64,000 bases of DNA from Gracilimonas mengyeensis (lineage in GTDB: Bacteria; Bacteroidota; Rhodothermia; Balneolales; Balneolaceae), in contig NZ_FXTP01000013.1 in assembly GCF_900182705.1 (NCBI RefSeq), forward strand, positions 1 through 64,000, read 5' to 3'. The stretch's first letter is position 1. Every line of letters starts with the position of its first letter. This document shows, piece by piece, positions 8,769 through 17,850 of the stretch. The notes beneath the pieces were generated by a model that saw only the letters and a program-made list of their open reading frames with translations, made no database searches and was not told the origin of the DNA. A program made the position numbers and the translations under genes.

Positions 8769-9178
8769 TGGTCTGTTAACCTCGTGCGGAATTTAGGCAG
8801 CGATTAAAAAAGATTTAAAGTAGTAATGGTTTTTGCTTGGAAATAATTCAAGAGCAACCGACTAAAGGACTAAAGGATGATATTAAGTCACCTGCAAAAT
8901 TAAGGATTCATTGTTTAAAAAACGATAAAAACTGTAAGTATGTAAGCCCTTCTGATTTTATTTTACAAAGCCTTATACATGAGACTCATGCAGCTCAAAA
9001 TCCTGCATTGCTTATTTCCTGTTTAATATGTTTTCGGCACATAATGGGTAAGCTTAAAGCCAGAGGCTACATGTTTTCTCAATTAGAAAATATTATTCCG
9101 TAAAGTGCGCCATTCACTTGCAAGTATAATACAAAAGCAGGTAATTAGGGCTTGCTAGAAATCTAAAGGGGATTTGGT
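8769..9178. other. 410-base gap between divergent genes
   Basis: The space between the starts of the kgd-like gene (minus) and the DUF3667-like gene (plus) should hold both promoters. It is AT-rich. An 88-codon open frame from a TTG at 8837 to 9103 has no recognisable domain, signal or ribosome site, and I do not treat it as a gene. No tRNA-like fold or strong terminator was seen. Confidence 0.5.
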
Positions 9179-9955
9179 ATGGACAATTCTACAGAATCAG
9201 AGAAAGAGAAAAGTACGACTACAAAACATCCGGGCTTTTTTGAAGATATTCTAAGTGGGGTGCTAAATCTTGATCGCGGGCTCCCCGCCACCATTTGGGC
9301 TATGATCAAAGCTCCTAAAGCGGTTATTGACGACTATTTCCATGAGAGAGAAAAATTTACCAATCCGTTCCGCTATACTATCATTTTAACCACCGTTGCC
9401 ACTTTCGTAGCAACTTACTTTATGGATTATTCAGAAATGTACCATAATGCCATGGAGATGGGAGCGGGCGAGGAGATGGATGTTTTGATTACTGATCTTT
9501 CAGAGAAAATCCCCTCTTTCGAGTGGCAGTTATTTTTTGACCGGATGATCCTGATTTCGGTAGCCATCACAGAGAAATTCATCCAAATAACCTACCTGTT
9601 CATGTATGCGCCCATTTTAGCATTATACTCCTATCTCTTTTTTAAAAAGAAGCATCCCCGATTCCTGCATCACTTTGTAATGGTGGTGTACATGATATCT
9701 ACCTACTCCCTGGCTACCATCATTTATATGCCTTTTGTTGATGTCGAAAACTTTTTTAATTGGGTCGTGTACCTCTTTGGGATCCCCTTACAAATGGCCT
9801 ATATCTATTGGGTGATGTATAATTATTTGGATGTCTCAGGTTGGGGGGAACATATTAAGGTAATCTTAACCGGCATATTGGGATATGTCACCTTTTCCAT
9901 CTTAATGACCCTACTTATGTATGGCGGAGCTTTTATTTGGACACTTTACGGCTGA
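9179..9955 (+). CDS. DUF3667-like integral membrane protein
   Basis: A 258-residue protein with a charged 20-residue N terminus, a soluble-looking segment (FEDILSGVLNLDRGLPATIW) and then about five hydrophobic helices (roughly residues 68-84, 118-155, 165-185, 192-212 and 228-255). The stretch LDRGLPATIWAMIKAPKAV followed by an Arg/Lys-Phe-x-Asn-Pro-Phe-Arg-Tyr motif is characteristic of the Bacteroidota family DUF3667. The usual N-terminal zinc ribbon of that family is absent. Function is unknown. It converges directly with the TIGR02757 gene: the two stop codons abut with no bases between them and no terminator hairpin was found there. Confidence 0.6.
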   Translation: MDNSTESEKEKSTTTKHPGFFEDILSGVLNLDRGLPATIWAMIKAPKAVIDDYFHEREKFTNPFRYTIILTTVATFVATYFMDYSEMYHNAMEMGAGEEMDVLITDLSEKIPSFEWQLFFDRMILISVAITEKFIQITYLFMYAPILALYSYLFFKKKHPRFLHHFVMVVYMISTYSLATIIYMPFVDVENFFNWVVYLFGIPLQMAYIYWVMYNYLDVSGWGEHIKVILTGILGYVTFSILMTLLMYGGAFIWTLYG

Positions 9956-10801
9956 TTAATCCACCGAAGTATTCATAACTAATTCAGAAGGGATCTCCTC
10001 TTCAAGTACTCCCAATCCAAAAAGGGCAAAGTCGTATTTAGCGGGATCTTCAGGATCAAGCACTTTCAACTTATTATTCAACTCAAGCACTGCTTTCCAG
10101 TCGTTTTGTTTGCGGGAAAGTAATCCCAGCTTTCGGGCTTGCCGGGCTACGTGCACGTCCAATGGAATTTTCAGTTCTGCCGGACTCATAAACTGCATAA
10201 TGCCCAAATCAACCGGACTATTTTGCCGTATGCACCATCTCAAATACATATAAAGGCGTTTTGCAGAGCTATTTTTTTCAGTATTGGAAACGTGCTTGCG
10301 GGTGCGGCGGGGCATCTCAGGATGAAAAGTGAAAAACTGCTGATGAAATACCGCAATCAACTGCCTGTTTTCACGCTTGGCCGTATTGTAGCAGTGTTTC
10401 CAAAAACCTTCAAAATGCCCAAATTTCTGGAGGATAGATTGCAGGCTCTTGATCAGCCAGTACATGTCTACCGGTTTAAACGTACGGTGCTTGAACCCCT
10501 CTAAACGGCGGGCATCCTTTTCAGAGAATTGCGTAATGAATGCTGCCGGGCGGTAATCCATACGCTTTAGCAAATCTTCTACTTTAGCATTTACTATATC
10601 CCGGCGACCCCAGGCCATGGTAGCTGCAAAAAAACCAGCTAATTCCTGATCGTCCTTGCCTTCAAAGGCATGCATAAATTGAATAGGATCGTCGTGGATG
10701 TAATCTGATGTCTCCGTTTCTTTCACCAGATTATCCAGAAAAGGCTTTAGCTGCAGTAGTTTCTTCTTTGAAAGTATGCGTAATTTCTTTCTTCGCGGCA
10801 A
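9956..10801 (-). CDS. TIGR02757 (DUF2400) family protein, TTG start
   Basis: The 281-residue protein matches TIGR02757: an N-terminal LKPFLDNLVKETE helix, then IHDDPIQFMHAFEGKDDQELAGFFAATMAWGRR-like spacing, and a C-terminal part with RLYMYLRWCIRQNSPVDLGIMQF and LKIPLDVHVARQARKLGLL. The conserved Arg-Trp-Met/Cys-Ile-Arg and Pro-Leu-Asp-Val-His motifs recall helix-hairpin-helix DNA glycosylase folds, but no activity has been assigned to the family. The only start that keeps the conserved N terminus is a TTG at 10801; there is no ATG nearby and no convincing Shine-Dalgarno sequence. A 12-bp perfect inverted repeat sits 15 bases upstream of the start codon. Confidence 0.8.
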   Translation of the reverse strand: MPRRKKLRILSKKKLLQLKPFLDNLVKETETSDYIHDDPIQFMHAFEGKDDQELAGFFAATMAWGRRDIVNAKVEDLLKRMDYRPAAFITQFSEKDARRLEGFKHRTFKPVDMYWLIKSLQSILQKFGHFEGFWKHCYNTAKRENRQLIAVFHQQFFTFHPEMPRRTRKHVSNTEKNSSAKRLYMYLRWCIRQNSPVDLGIMQFMSPAELKIPLDVHVARQARKLGLLSRKQNDWKAVLELNNKLKVLDPEDPAKYDFALFGLGVLEEEIPSELVMNTSVD

Positions 10802-10815
10802 TACGGTTTGGTTTT

Positions 10816-10858
10816 AATTATGATGTATTCACTCACCCAAACAAATTACATCATAATT
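10816..10858. repeat. 12-bp perfect inverted repeat upstream of the TIGR02757 gene
   Basis: AATTATGATGTA (10816-10827) and TACATCATAATT (10847-10858) are exact reverse complements separated by 19 bases. No T tract follows on either strand, so it does not look like an intrinsic terminator. It may be an operator or an mRNA hairpin in the short space between the type IX cargo gene and the TIGR02757 gene. Confidence 0.6.
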
Positions 10859-10926
10859 GGTTCAGTTTTGTTTCATAAGAAGAGTCATAGCCCTAAGGTA
10901 CCTGTAAGATAACAAGGGAGATCCAG

Positions 10927-13900
10927 CTATTTTATCAATGTCATTTTTTTGGTGATGACGGTTTGATTGGTCATAAACCGGTAAATGTAGATGCCGCTGG
11001 AGACCTGTGAAGCATCCCACTGGAAGGTGTGCTGGCCGGCAGGTATTTCGTCCTGAACCAGGGTAGCTACGCGTCGCCCAAGCATGTCATATATGGAAAG
11101 CTCAGCATAAGATTGTACAGGTAACTCAAAAGCTATGTTGGTAGTGGGGTTGAAAGGGTTGGGGTAATTCTGAGACAAATCAAAATTTTGGGGCAGGTTG
11201 TTGGCATCGGAACCAGGATCTATGACCAACATAAACCGAGCGTTATTATTCCTTTTAGCTGCTACTTTGGGCTTCCCATCACCATCTGCATTGGGGGCTT
11301 TTTTCTGAGCAATTCCATCCAGGTTGAAGCTGTAAGAGAAGGCTGACCCAACATTTATTTCCGAATTTGTCTCACGATCTACCAGGCTGACTTTCCATCC
11401 TGAGGGGATATTCTTAAGCTCATCTATTGATAATTCCACTTGTGAGGAAGAAGAGTAGCCTGCTTCAAAAGCTTCCGCGTAAATGGGTATTTCAATGGGC
11501 CGCCCAAACTTTCGCGGCAGGTTATTGATGGTAAAATGTTCGCCTTCTTCTGAAACAGAACTTATAGCCAGATAAGTGCCTATATCTGGGGGAGGTAGCA
11601 ATCGGTAGGCATCCATAACATCTTTATTGATACTTGCTTCATCCGAAAACATAAAATGAGTAGATGCTTCCTTGTCGCCATCTGAAATGCGAAGAGAGAT
11701 AATGGGTTCAGTGTGGGTTTTAGATTGGGTTTTACCTACAAAGTCGCCCCCAAAGGTCTTGGCACTTTCATCCACTTCAAGGGTAGGGGAGGCACCGTTG
11801 GCTTTCACCCAAAAACCCTGGAAAGGAGAAATGAGTCCCTGGCTTGGGAGATTGCCCGTGGTGCCGTTCCAGGTTTTAAAACTGCTGCTTCCCGGATCCC
11901 ATATATAAATGGTGTTATCCACATTGGTCTTGGTCCAGGAGCCGGAATCATCCCAATCGATACTGGCCGCATATGGGTTGCCTACCAGGTTCCAGCCGGA
12001 GTCGGCAGCCGTAGTGTATGTGATGCCAAAATTGGTGGATCCTGAATTTTCTTGTCCGGTAACACCCAGTGTGATCGGAAAATCAAATAAGTTATCATAA
12101 AGCGGATCCCCGTCAATATCCCCGAAAAAGAAGACGTAATGCCCGCGTCCATCAGGGACATTCGATGAAGCCGAAGAGGGAGCCCGCCAGCGTTGATTGT
12201 CGGTAGCCGGACCGCCATTGCTATTGGTAGCATAGCTTTCATCATAGTACATCACATTGGGCTGCAGAGTATCACCCGGATTAGAGCCGGTGGAATAATA
12301 CGCACCGCTAAATCCCTGTGTAATCGTATTGTCCAGTAAGTCTCCGTAAGAGGATGAGATGGGGGATGAAAGCAGCCGCCATCCGGTAGAGCCAGTAATT
12401 CTGTGCTGCATGGTAAGATTACCGCCGGAAATGCTCTTGGTGTTTGCTATAAGCTCGTCACCGGTTCCCATAGTGAGGGTTCCATCGGTGAGGTAAAGGG
12501 TCCCTGTTACTTCGAGATTACTATTATGGGAAACCCCGGATGCGTTGTCAATGCGCAGATTGTTAGCCTGGCCTGGAAGACCGGAACCTGTACTTTGTGA
12601 AGAACTGCCGTTGTAGGTATAACTGCCTGAGCTGCTAAAAATACGGGTTGAGGTTTGAATATTACCGGATGAACCCGATGAAGTGATACCCGCAGTAGAG
12701 CCAATTTCGATCGTACCGCTGCCCACCTGGAAGGTGCCGCCGCCCGTAATTACATCGGTTCCAAGAGTAAGTGTACCGCCGCTGCCCACAAGCAAGGTGC
12801 CAGAATTAACGGTAACGGATTGTTGATCGGTGATGGTGGCTGAAGAATTGACGGTTACGGTATGGCTATTGCCAATAATGATTTCAGCATCATTTTCTGT
12901 GGAAGGATTAGAACTGGCGGCTGCCCCGGTATGGCTCACGGTAGACCAGGTACTATTGGAGTTCCAGTTTCCGTTTTGGCGGCTGTAGAACACCGTTTGG
13001 GTAACTACGGTAAAGCGTTTTAAATGATTGGTGGAGATTACACCGCCGTCTGTAGATTCTACATTGTTAATCGTTAGCTCATATTCTACTCCTTCTGTAA
13101 GGGTAGATACCACCAGCGTCACTTGCTTGTTGTTGGATGGATTCAATGTGGCACTTGAAACAGAGATGCCGTTGTTAATAGAATAATTAGAGACCGTTTC
13201 GGAAGTGGTTTCGTCCATAGCCTTGTTATAAGTTACAACCACTTCGGTAAGAGAAGGAGTTGAAATGGAATACACAAACGGCCTGCTACTGACAACCCCT
13301 CCGCCATCATCGTCGAGTTCACCTTGTATATCGATGGTATCATTGTCCTGAACAACCACATTTCCGCCATTTTCTACCGTAAGCGAATTTTCAATGATGA
13401 TGGTATTCTCAGAACTCCCGTCGGTTTCTAATGTAGTATTAGAGCCCACTGTTACATCATAAAATTCAATGTCGTTACCATTGGTGTTAATGGTTTGAGT
13501 GCCATTGCCGCTAAAAGTGACATTACTGGTTCCGGCGTCAAAATTAGCACCGCTCTGTACGGTCAGGTTTCCTTGTAAATCAACATCAGAATCCCCAAGG
13601 TTTACGTCTCCGCCCCCGGTAAAGCTGGCATCACCACCTACAGAAAATGAGCCGGAAGTAAAAGACATTTCACCGCCGCTTGAAAGGCTGGCATTTCCGG
13701 TCACATTTACCGAACCGTCATCAACATACAAGTTCCCGTTATTGGAGAAATTGGCATCTCCGGAAACATTCATTTCTCCAGATTCTACGTATAGGTATCC
13801 ACCGCTTTGCACATTTACGTCATCAGCAAAATTAGCGGTACCCGTGCCAAGGTAAGCTGTACCATTATTACTGATGCTCGAAAAGGCATTAAAATTCAAT

Positions 13901-14589
13901 GTACCGGAATCAAGGTCCAGCACCCCACCACTGCCCACCTGAACTTCATCGTTAAAGGTAGTAATACCGTCATCGCCGTTGTATATGCCGTTGATGTTGG
14001 TTTCCCCATTAATTTCCACGGTCCCATTTTGTACATCAAATCGTTTATTGGAATTTACGGTTAGGTCTCCGTTAAAAGTTGCTGAACCGTTGCCGGCAGA
14101 AAAAGCGGGCTGAGTTCCATCGCCGCCGGTCGTACTTACATTGGCATTGGTGGTAAAACTTCCGCTGGTCATTTCGATGTATTGGGAAGCATTGTAACCC
14201 ATAGAATAACTTGTGCCGGTGTGATTGACTGCTCCTCCATCGATGTGCAGTGATCCTCCCGAGATAAAAGACAGGGAGTTGGTGATAGTGAGGTTGCTCC
14301 CGTTGGCGATGGTAAGGGTGGTGACGCCGGAACCTGGCCAGTTGCTTCCAACTTGTACCGACGCTACCGTTGTGGTGTTACTGAGCACCGGTTTATTGGT
14401 CATATTGGTGATCTTTACACTTGAAGAAGACCCGGGAATAGTGCCGGCATCCCAGTTAGCGGCGTCGTTCCAGTCAGTACTTACGGTACCGGTCCAGGTG
14501 TGGGTCTGAGAAAAGGCAATGCCAGAGCCGATACTGAGTATCACAGCGGCTAAAAACGAGATAACTAAAATTCGGTTGGCTGAAACCAT
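10927..14589 (-). CDS. Large secreted repeat protein with type IX secretion sorting domain
   Basis: A 1220-residue exported protein. Residues 1-28 are a signal peptide (hydrophobic core VISFLAAVILSIGSG). Residues 30-430 are low-complexity, rich in Gly, Asn, Ser and Thr, with short repeats of about 21 residues (for example DANFSNNGNLYVDDGSVNVT) that should form a beta-solenoid. Residues about 440-535 look like an SbsA-type Ig-like domain (VVVTYNKAMDETTSETVSNY). A second Gly/Ser-rich block and a domain with repeated SGWNLVGNPYAASIDW-like strands follow. The last 80 residues are the Por/type IX C-terminal signal: QNYPNPFNPTTNIAFELP, then a Gly-Arg-Arg-Val core and a lysine-rich end. It is probably cell-surface attached or released; an adhesive or matrix role is a guess. 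It runs divergently from the rfb operon. Confidence 0.88.
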   Translation of the reverse strand: MVSANRILVISFLAAVILSIGSGIAFSQTHTWTGTVSTDWNDAANWDAGTIPGSSSSVKITNMTNKPVLSNTTTVASVQVGSNWPGSGVTTLTIANGSNLTITNSLSFISGGSLHIDGGAVNHTGTSYSMGYNASQYIEMTSGSFTTNANVSTTGGDGTQPAFSAGNGSATFNGDLTVNSNKRFDVQNGTVEINGETNINGIYNGDDGITTFNDEVQVGSGGVLDLDSGTLNFNAFSSISNNGTAYLGTGTANFADDVNVQSGGYLYVESGEMNVSGDANFSNNGNLYVDDGSVNVTGNASLSSGGEMSFTSGSFSVGGDASFTGGGDVNLGDSDVDLQGNLTVQSGANFDAGTSNVTFSGNGTQTINTNGNDIEFYDVTVGSNTTLETDGSSENTIIIENSLTVENGGNVVVQDNDTIDIQGELDDDGGGVVSSRPFVYSISTPSLTEVVVTYNKAMDETTSETVSNYSINNGISVSSATLNPSNNKQVTLVVSTLTEGVEYELTINNVESTDGGVISTNHLKRFTVVTQTVFYSRQNGNWNSNSTWSTVSHTGAAASSNPSTENDAEIIIGNSHTVTVNSSATITDQQSVTVNSGTLLVGSGGTLTLGTDVITGGGTFQVGSGTIEIGSTAGITSSGSSGNIQTSTRIFSSSGSYTYNGSSSQSTGSGLPGQANNLRIDNASGVSHNSNLEVTGTLYLTDGTLTMGTGDELIANTKSISGGNLTMQHRITGSTGWRLLSSPISSSYGDLLDNTITQGFSGAYYSTGSNPGDTLQPNVMYYDESYATNSNGGPATDNQRWRAPSSASSNVPDGRGHYVFFFGDIDGDPLYDNLFDFPITLGVTGQENSGSTNFGITYTTAADSGWNLVGNPYAASIDWDDSGSWTKTNVDNTIYIWDPGSSSFKTWNGTTGNLPSQGLISPFQGFWVKANGASPTLEVDESAKTFGGDFVGKTQSKTHTEPIISLRISDGDKEASTHFMFSDEASINKDVMDAYRLLPPPDIGTYLAISSVSEEGEHFTINNLPRKFGRPIEIPIYAEAFEAGYSSSSQVELSIDELKNIPSGWKVSLVDRETNSEINVGSAFSYSFNLDGIAQKKAPNADGDGKPKVAAKRNNNARFMLVIDPGSDANNLPQNFDLSQNYPNPFNPTTNIAFELPVQSYAELSIYDMLGRRVATLVQDEIPAGQHTFQWDASQVSSGIYIYRFMTNQTVITKKMTLIK

Positions 14590-14592
14590 AAT

Positions 14593-14657
14593 TTAGAGAG
14601 TCCTTACCCTCTAAAAATAAGGTTTTTAACACCCTTGACGGAGTTAAAACTCTCTAA
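14593..14657. promoter_or_regulatory. Nested inverted repeats between the cargo gene and the rfb operon
   Basis: In the 143-base divergent space, TTAGAGAGT (14593-14601) is exactly complementary to ACTCTCTAA (14649-14657), and inside it GTTTTTAAC (14622-14630) pairs with GTTAAAAC (14643-14650) with one bulged base. A TTGACG box at 14635-14640 lies 17 bases before a TATAGG box at 14658-14663, which could be a promoter reading toward rfbA. The structure could be an operator or leader hairpin; neither use is shown. Confidence 0.35.
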
Positions 14658-14732
14658 TATAGGAGGTAGAATATTCGGTTCGGAGAAGTAAAAAAACTTT
14701 CTTTATTTTGATGAAAAATTAAACACATACTT

Positions 14733-15434
14733 ATGAAAGGAATTATACTTGCAGGCGGTACCGGATCACGGTTATTTCCGCTTACCAAAGTTACCAATAA
14801 GCACTTATTGCCGGTAGGTGATAAACCGATGATCTATCACCCCATTGAAAAACTGATAGAAGTGGGTATCAGCGAGATTTTAATTGTAACTGGTACCGAA
14901 CACATGGGGGCTGTTGTAAACCTGCTGGGTTCTGGAAAGGATTTTGGATGCCGCTTCACTTACAAAGTGCAGGATGAAGCCGGTGGAATTGCCCAGGCAC
15001 TTGGATTAGCCGAGAATTTTGCAGGCGATGAACCGGTAGTGGTGATACTTGGGGATAACATTTTCGAGACCTCCTTGCAGAAAGCCGTAGATAACTACGA
15101 TGGAAGCGGCTCTCAGATCCTGATTAAGGAAGTACCTGATCCCAAGCGTTATGGCGTTGCTGAACTGGACGGGGAAAAGGTTATCTCGATTGAAGAGAAA
15201 CCGGACCAACCCAAATCTAATTATGCAGTTACCGGCATTTATTTCTACGATTCCAAAGTTTTTGAATGCATCAAAACGCTGAAGCCAAGTGGCCGCGGCG
15301 AGCTGGAAATTACCGACGTGAATAACTTTTATATCCAAAACGGGGAGATGAAAAGCTCAGTGATGGATGGATGGTGGACCGATGCCGGTACCCCGGAATC
15401 CTATCGCACGGCAAATGAGTTGGTGCGGAGCTAA
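14733..15434 (+). CDS. rfbA: Glucose-1-phosphate thymidylyltransferase (short form)
   Basis: A 233-residue sugar nucleotidyltransferase that opens with the nucleotide-binding signature GGTGSRLFPLT...KHLLPVGDKPMI. The LGDNIFETSL segment supplies the metal-binding Asp and SIEEKPDQPKSN the sugar-contact region. It would make dTDP-glucose from dTTP and glucose-1-phosphate, the first step to dTDP-L-rhamnose. It lacks about 55 C-terminal residues of enterobacterial RmlA (about 290), the part that helps form the regulatory site and oligomer, so feedback control may differ. The next gene starts one base after its stop, and the rest of the rhamnose pathway follows in rfbADCB order, which supports the substrate assignment. 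Confidence 0.88.
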   Translation: MKGIILAGGTGSRLFPLTKVTNKHLLPVGDKPMIYHPIEKLIEVGISEILIVTGTEHMGAVVNLLGSGKDFGCRFTYKVQDEAGGIAQALGLAENFAGDEPVVVILGDNIFETSLQKAVDNYDGSGSQILIKEVPDPKRYGVAELDGEKVISIEEKPDQPKSNYAVTGIYFYDSKVFECIKTLKPSGRGELEITDVNNFYIQNGEMKSSVMDGWWTDAGTPESYRTANELVRS

Positions 15435-15435
15435 C

Positions 15436-16299
15436 ATGAGAATATTGGTTACCGGTGGCAGCGGACAATTAGGCAGTGAATGGGTGCAGTATCTGAACCG
15501 GCAGGAAGTGGAGTTTATATCACTATCGTCCTACGATTTTGATCTGACTGATCATGCCGACACCCGTCGCGTTATGGGGAACCTGAAGCCTGATGTACTC
15601 ATCAATTGTGCAGCTTATACCAAGGTAGACCAAGCGGAAGAGGAACCGGAAAAAGCCTTTGCCATCAATGGAGAAGGGGTCGCTAATCTGGCCGGTTATT
15701 GCGCGGAGCATGATATAAAACTGGTGCACTTTTCTACGGATTACGTATTTCCGGGCACAAAAGAAGATGGCGAGAAATTACCAGGTGGTTACCCCGAAGA
15801 CCATCCCACCAATCCAATAAATGTGTATGGAGAAAGTAAGCTTGCGGGCGAAAAAGCCCTGAAAGAATCCGGTTGCTCCTACCTGTTGTGCCGTGTTTCC
15901 TGGCTTTGCGGTAGATATGGAAATAATTTTGTTAAGACTATGCTAAAGTTGGGGCATGAAAGAGATTTGCTTAAAGTGGTGAATGATCAGCACGGTTGTC
16001 CCACTTTTACCAAGAATGCAGTGGATCTTTGTTGGAAGCTTATCCTGCAGGAAGAAGAAGGGACTTTTCACCTTTCTTCGAAAGGGAAAATAAGTTGGTA
16101 TGATTTTGCAAATGAGATATTTAAGCAGGCTGATGTGAAAGTTCATGTAGAACCTGTGGACAGCAGTGAATTTGCCTCCGCAGCTAAGCGTCCTGCATTT
16201 TCGCTGTTAAGTACCCAAAAAATTGCTAACATCTCCGGCGCCGAAGTAATCGGCTGGAAAGAAGGATTAAAAAATTTGTTGTCAGAGTTAAATACATGA
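15436..16299 (+). CDS. rfbD: dTDP-4-dehydrorhamnose reductase
   Basis: A 287-residue short-chain dehydrogenase/reductase. The start is the ATG at 15436, one base after the rfbA stop; an in-frame extension upstream would lie inside rfbA. The N terminus MRILVTGGSGQLGSEW is the NADPH-binding Rossmann motif. The catalytic Tyr and Lys are in YGESKLAGEKAL, and VHFSTDYVFPG is typical of RmlD. The enzyme reduces dTDP-6-deoxy-L-lyxo-4-hexulose to dTDP-L-rhamnose, the last step of the pathway, in the cytoplasm. The product would feed O-antigen, capsule or S-layer glycans. The 3' end overlaps the rfbC start by four bases, indicating translational coupling. Confidence 0.92.
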   Translation: MRILVTGGSGQLGSEWVQYLNRQEVEFISLSSYDFDLTDHADTRRVMGNLKPDVLINCAAYTKVDQAEEEPEKAFAINGEGVANLAGYCAEHDIKLVHFSTDYVFPGTKEDGEKLPGGYPEDHPTNPINVYGESKLAGEKALKESGCSYLLCRVSWLCGRYGNNFVKTMLKLGHERDLLKVVNDQHGCPTFTKNAVDLCWKLILQEEEGTFHLSSKGKISWYDFANEIFKQADVKVHVEPVDSSEFASAAKRPAFSLLSTQKIANISGAEVIGWKEGLKNLLSELNT

Positions 16300-16841
16300 A
16301 GGTAAAAGAAACACGTATTGCAGACGTAAAGCTGATTGAACCCCGGGTTTTTGAAGATGACCGCGGATATTTTTTTGAAGCATATCGTGAATCGGTTTTA
16401 GCCGATGCGGGAATTACTGCAGAGTTTGTGCAAGACAATGTCTCTAAATCATACAAAAACACCATTCGAGGCTTGCACTACCAAATCGAGAAACCACAGG
16501 CCAAACTGGTGCAGTGTCTGTCGGGCACCATTTTGGATGTAGCGGTTGATATCCGGCAGAATTCGCCATCATTTGGACAGTATGTAGCTTACAAATTATC
16601 TGATGAAAACAAGCACCAGTTGTACATTCCCGTTGGATTTGCTCATGGCTTTTCGGTGCTTTCGGATGAGGCGGTAGTTTCCTACAAGTGTTCAGATTAT
16701 TATCATAAGCCAGGCGAGCGGGGCATCCGTTGGGATGATCCCAAAATACGGGTAAACTGGGACGTGGAACGGCCTTTGCTTTCTGACAAAGACCGTACAC
16801 AACCCTTATTTTCATCCATCAATAAAGAAGATCTGTTTTAA
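16296..16841 (+). CDS. rfbC: dTDP-4-dehydrorhamnose 3,5-epimerase
   Basis: A 181-residue cupin-fold epimerase. The family landmarks are present: FEDDRGYFFEAYRES near the N terminus, QDNVSKSYKNTIRGLHYQ with the catalytic His, AKLVQCLSGTILDVAVDIRQNSP with the partner Asp, and IPVGFAHGFSVLSDEAVVSYKCSDYY with the conserved Tyr. The length is normal for RmlC. It epimerises C3 and C5 of dTDP-4-keto-6-deoxyglucose between the RfbB and RfbD steps. The start codon overlaps the rfbD stop (ATGA) and rfbB begins three bases after its stop, so the four genes form one tight operon. Confidence 0.95.
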   Translation: MKVKETRIADVKLIEPRVFEDDRGYFFEAYRESVLADAGITAEFVQDNVSKSYKNTIRGLHYQIEKPQAKLVQCLSGTILDVAVDIRQNSPSFGQYVAYKLSDENKHQLYIPVGFAHGFSVLSDEAVVSYKCSDYYHKPGERGIRWDDPKIRVNWDVERPLLSDKDRTQPLFSSINKEDLF

Positions 16842-16843
16842 TT

Positions 16844-17848
16844 ATGCGCATTATTGTAACTGGCGGAGCTGGATTTATAGGATCAAACCTGATTTTAAGA
16901 CTGCACAAGCAGCATCCTGACTGGGAAATTTTTAATCTCGACAAGCTTACCTACGCTTCCGATCAGACCTTTTTGAAACCGCTGAAGGATTCAGGTCGCT
17001 ATTATTTTAAGAAGGTAGACCTGGTGAACCGAAACGAAGTTCACGACGTGGTGCACTCTTTTAAACCACAAGGGGTATTCCATTTGGCGGCAGAGTCGCA
17101 CGTAGATAATTCCATACAGGGACCGGAGCCATTTATCCAATCCAATATTGTTGGCACGTTTAACATTTTGGAAGAATGCAGACTGCTTTGGAAGGAAAGT
17201 GAAGATTCCTGGGCTAATAATCGTTTTCTTCATGTTTCAACGGATGAGGTGTATGGAGAACTGGAAGATGACGGACTCTTTACCGAACAGACTCCCTACG
17301 CTCCAAGCTCTCCCTATTCAGCTTCCAAGGCGGGCAGCGATATGATTGTACGTTCGTACAGCCGTACGTTTGGGATGAATGTGGTAGTTACCAACTGTTC
17401 CAATAACTATGGGCCGCATCAGCACGATGAAAAACTGATACCTACGGTGATCAGAAATGCGGTGAAGCACAACGACATTCCTGTGTACGGGAAAGGCGAA
17501 AATGTACGCGATTGGTTATTTGTGCACGAGCATAATGATGCGTTGGATGTGGCCTTCCATAAAGGTAAAGCCGGGGAAACCTACAACATCGGCGGAAACA
17601 ATGAGTGGAAAAACCTGGATCTTGTGCATAAGATTTGTGACATCCTGAATGAAGAAGTAGGCAAAGGTCCAGATGGAGATTACAAGAACCTGATTACCTT
17701 TGTTACTGACCGTCCCGGCCACGATTTCCGTTATGCCATTGATGCTTCAAAGATTAAAAATGAACTGGGCTGGGAACCCTCTCAGGATTTCGACGGAATG
17801 TTGCGCCAGACAATTTTGTGGTACGTAGATAAATACAACGCGAAATAA
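16844..17848 (+). CDS. rfbB: dTDP-glucose 4,6-dehydratase
   Basis: The 334-residue enzyme starts with MRIIVTGGAGFIGSNL, the NAD-binding motif of extended short-chain dehydrogenases. The catalytic triad region HVSTDEVYGEL (Thr, Asp, Glu) and the YSASKAGSD Tyr-x-x-x-Lys motif identify RmlB specifically, and NCSNNYGPHQHDEKLIP is a family signature. It oxidises, dehydrates and re-reduces dTDP-glucose to dTDP-4-keto-6-deoxyglucose. Length and motifs are complete. It is the last gene of the rfbADCB operon; a long inverted repeat follows its stop codon and may act as the 3' end of the transcript. Confidence 0.96.
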   Translation: MRIIVTGGAGFIGSNLILRLHKQHPDWEIFNLDKLTYASDQTFLKPLKDSGRYYFKKVDLVNRNEVHDVVHSFKPQGVFHLAAESHVDNSIQGPEPFIQSNIVGTFNILEECRLLWKESEDSWANNRFLHVSTDEVYGELEDDGLFTEQTPYAPSSPYSASKAGSDMIVRSYSRTFGMNVVVTNCSNNYGPHQHDEKLIPTVIRNAVKHNDIPVYGKGENVRDWLFVHEHNDALDVAFHKGKAGETYNIGGNNEWKNLDLVHKICDILNEEVGKGPDGDYKNLITFVTDRPGHDFRYAIDASKIKNELGWEPSQDFDGMLRQTILWYVDKYNAK

Positions 17849-17850
17849 CG

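Noticed and set aside
5322-8779. Many open frames of 60-140 codons on the strand opposite the kgd gene
   Set aside because: They are shadows of a long, moderately GC-rich coding region with complete family motifs on the other strand.
8837-9103. 88-codon open frame from a TTG in the gap between kgd and the DUF3667-like gene
   Set aside because: No recognisable family, no ribosome site, an odd composition and a position that should hold two divergent promoters.
15367-15435. N-terminal extension of rfbD beginning inside rfbA
   Set aside because: The extra residues overlap the rfbA coding sequence and precede the Rossmann motif that normally starts the protein; the ATG at 15436 is better.
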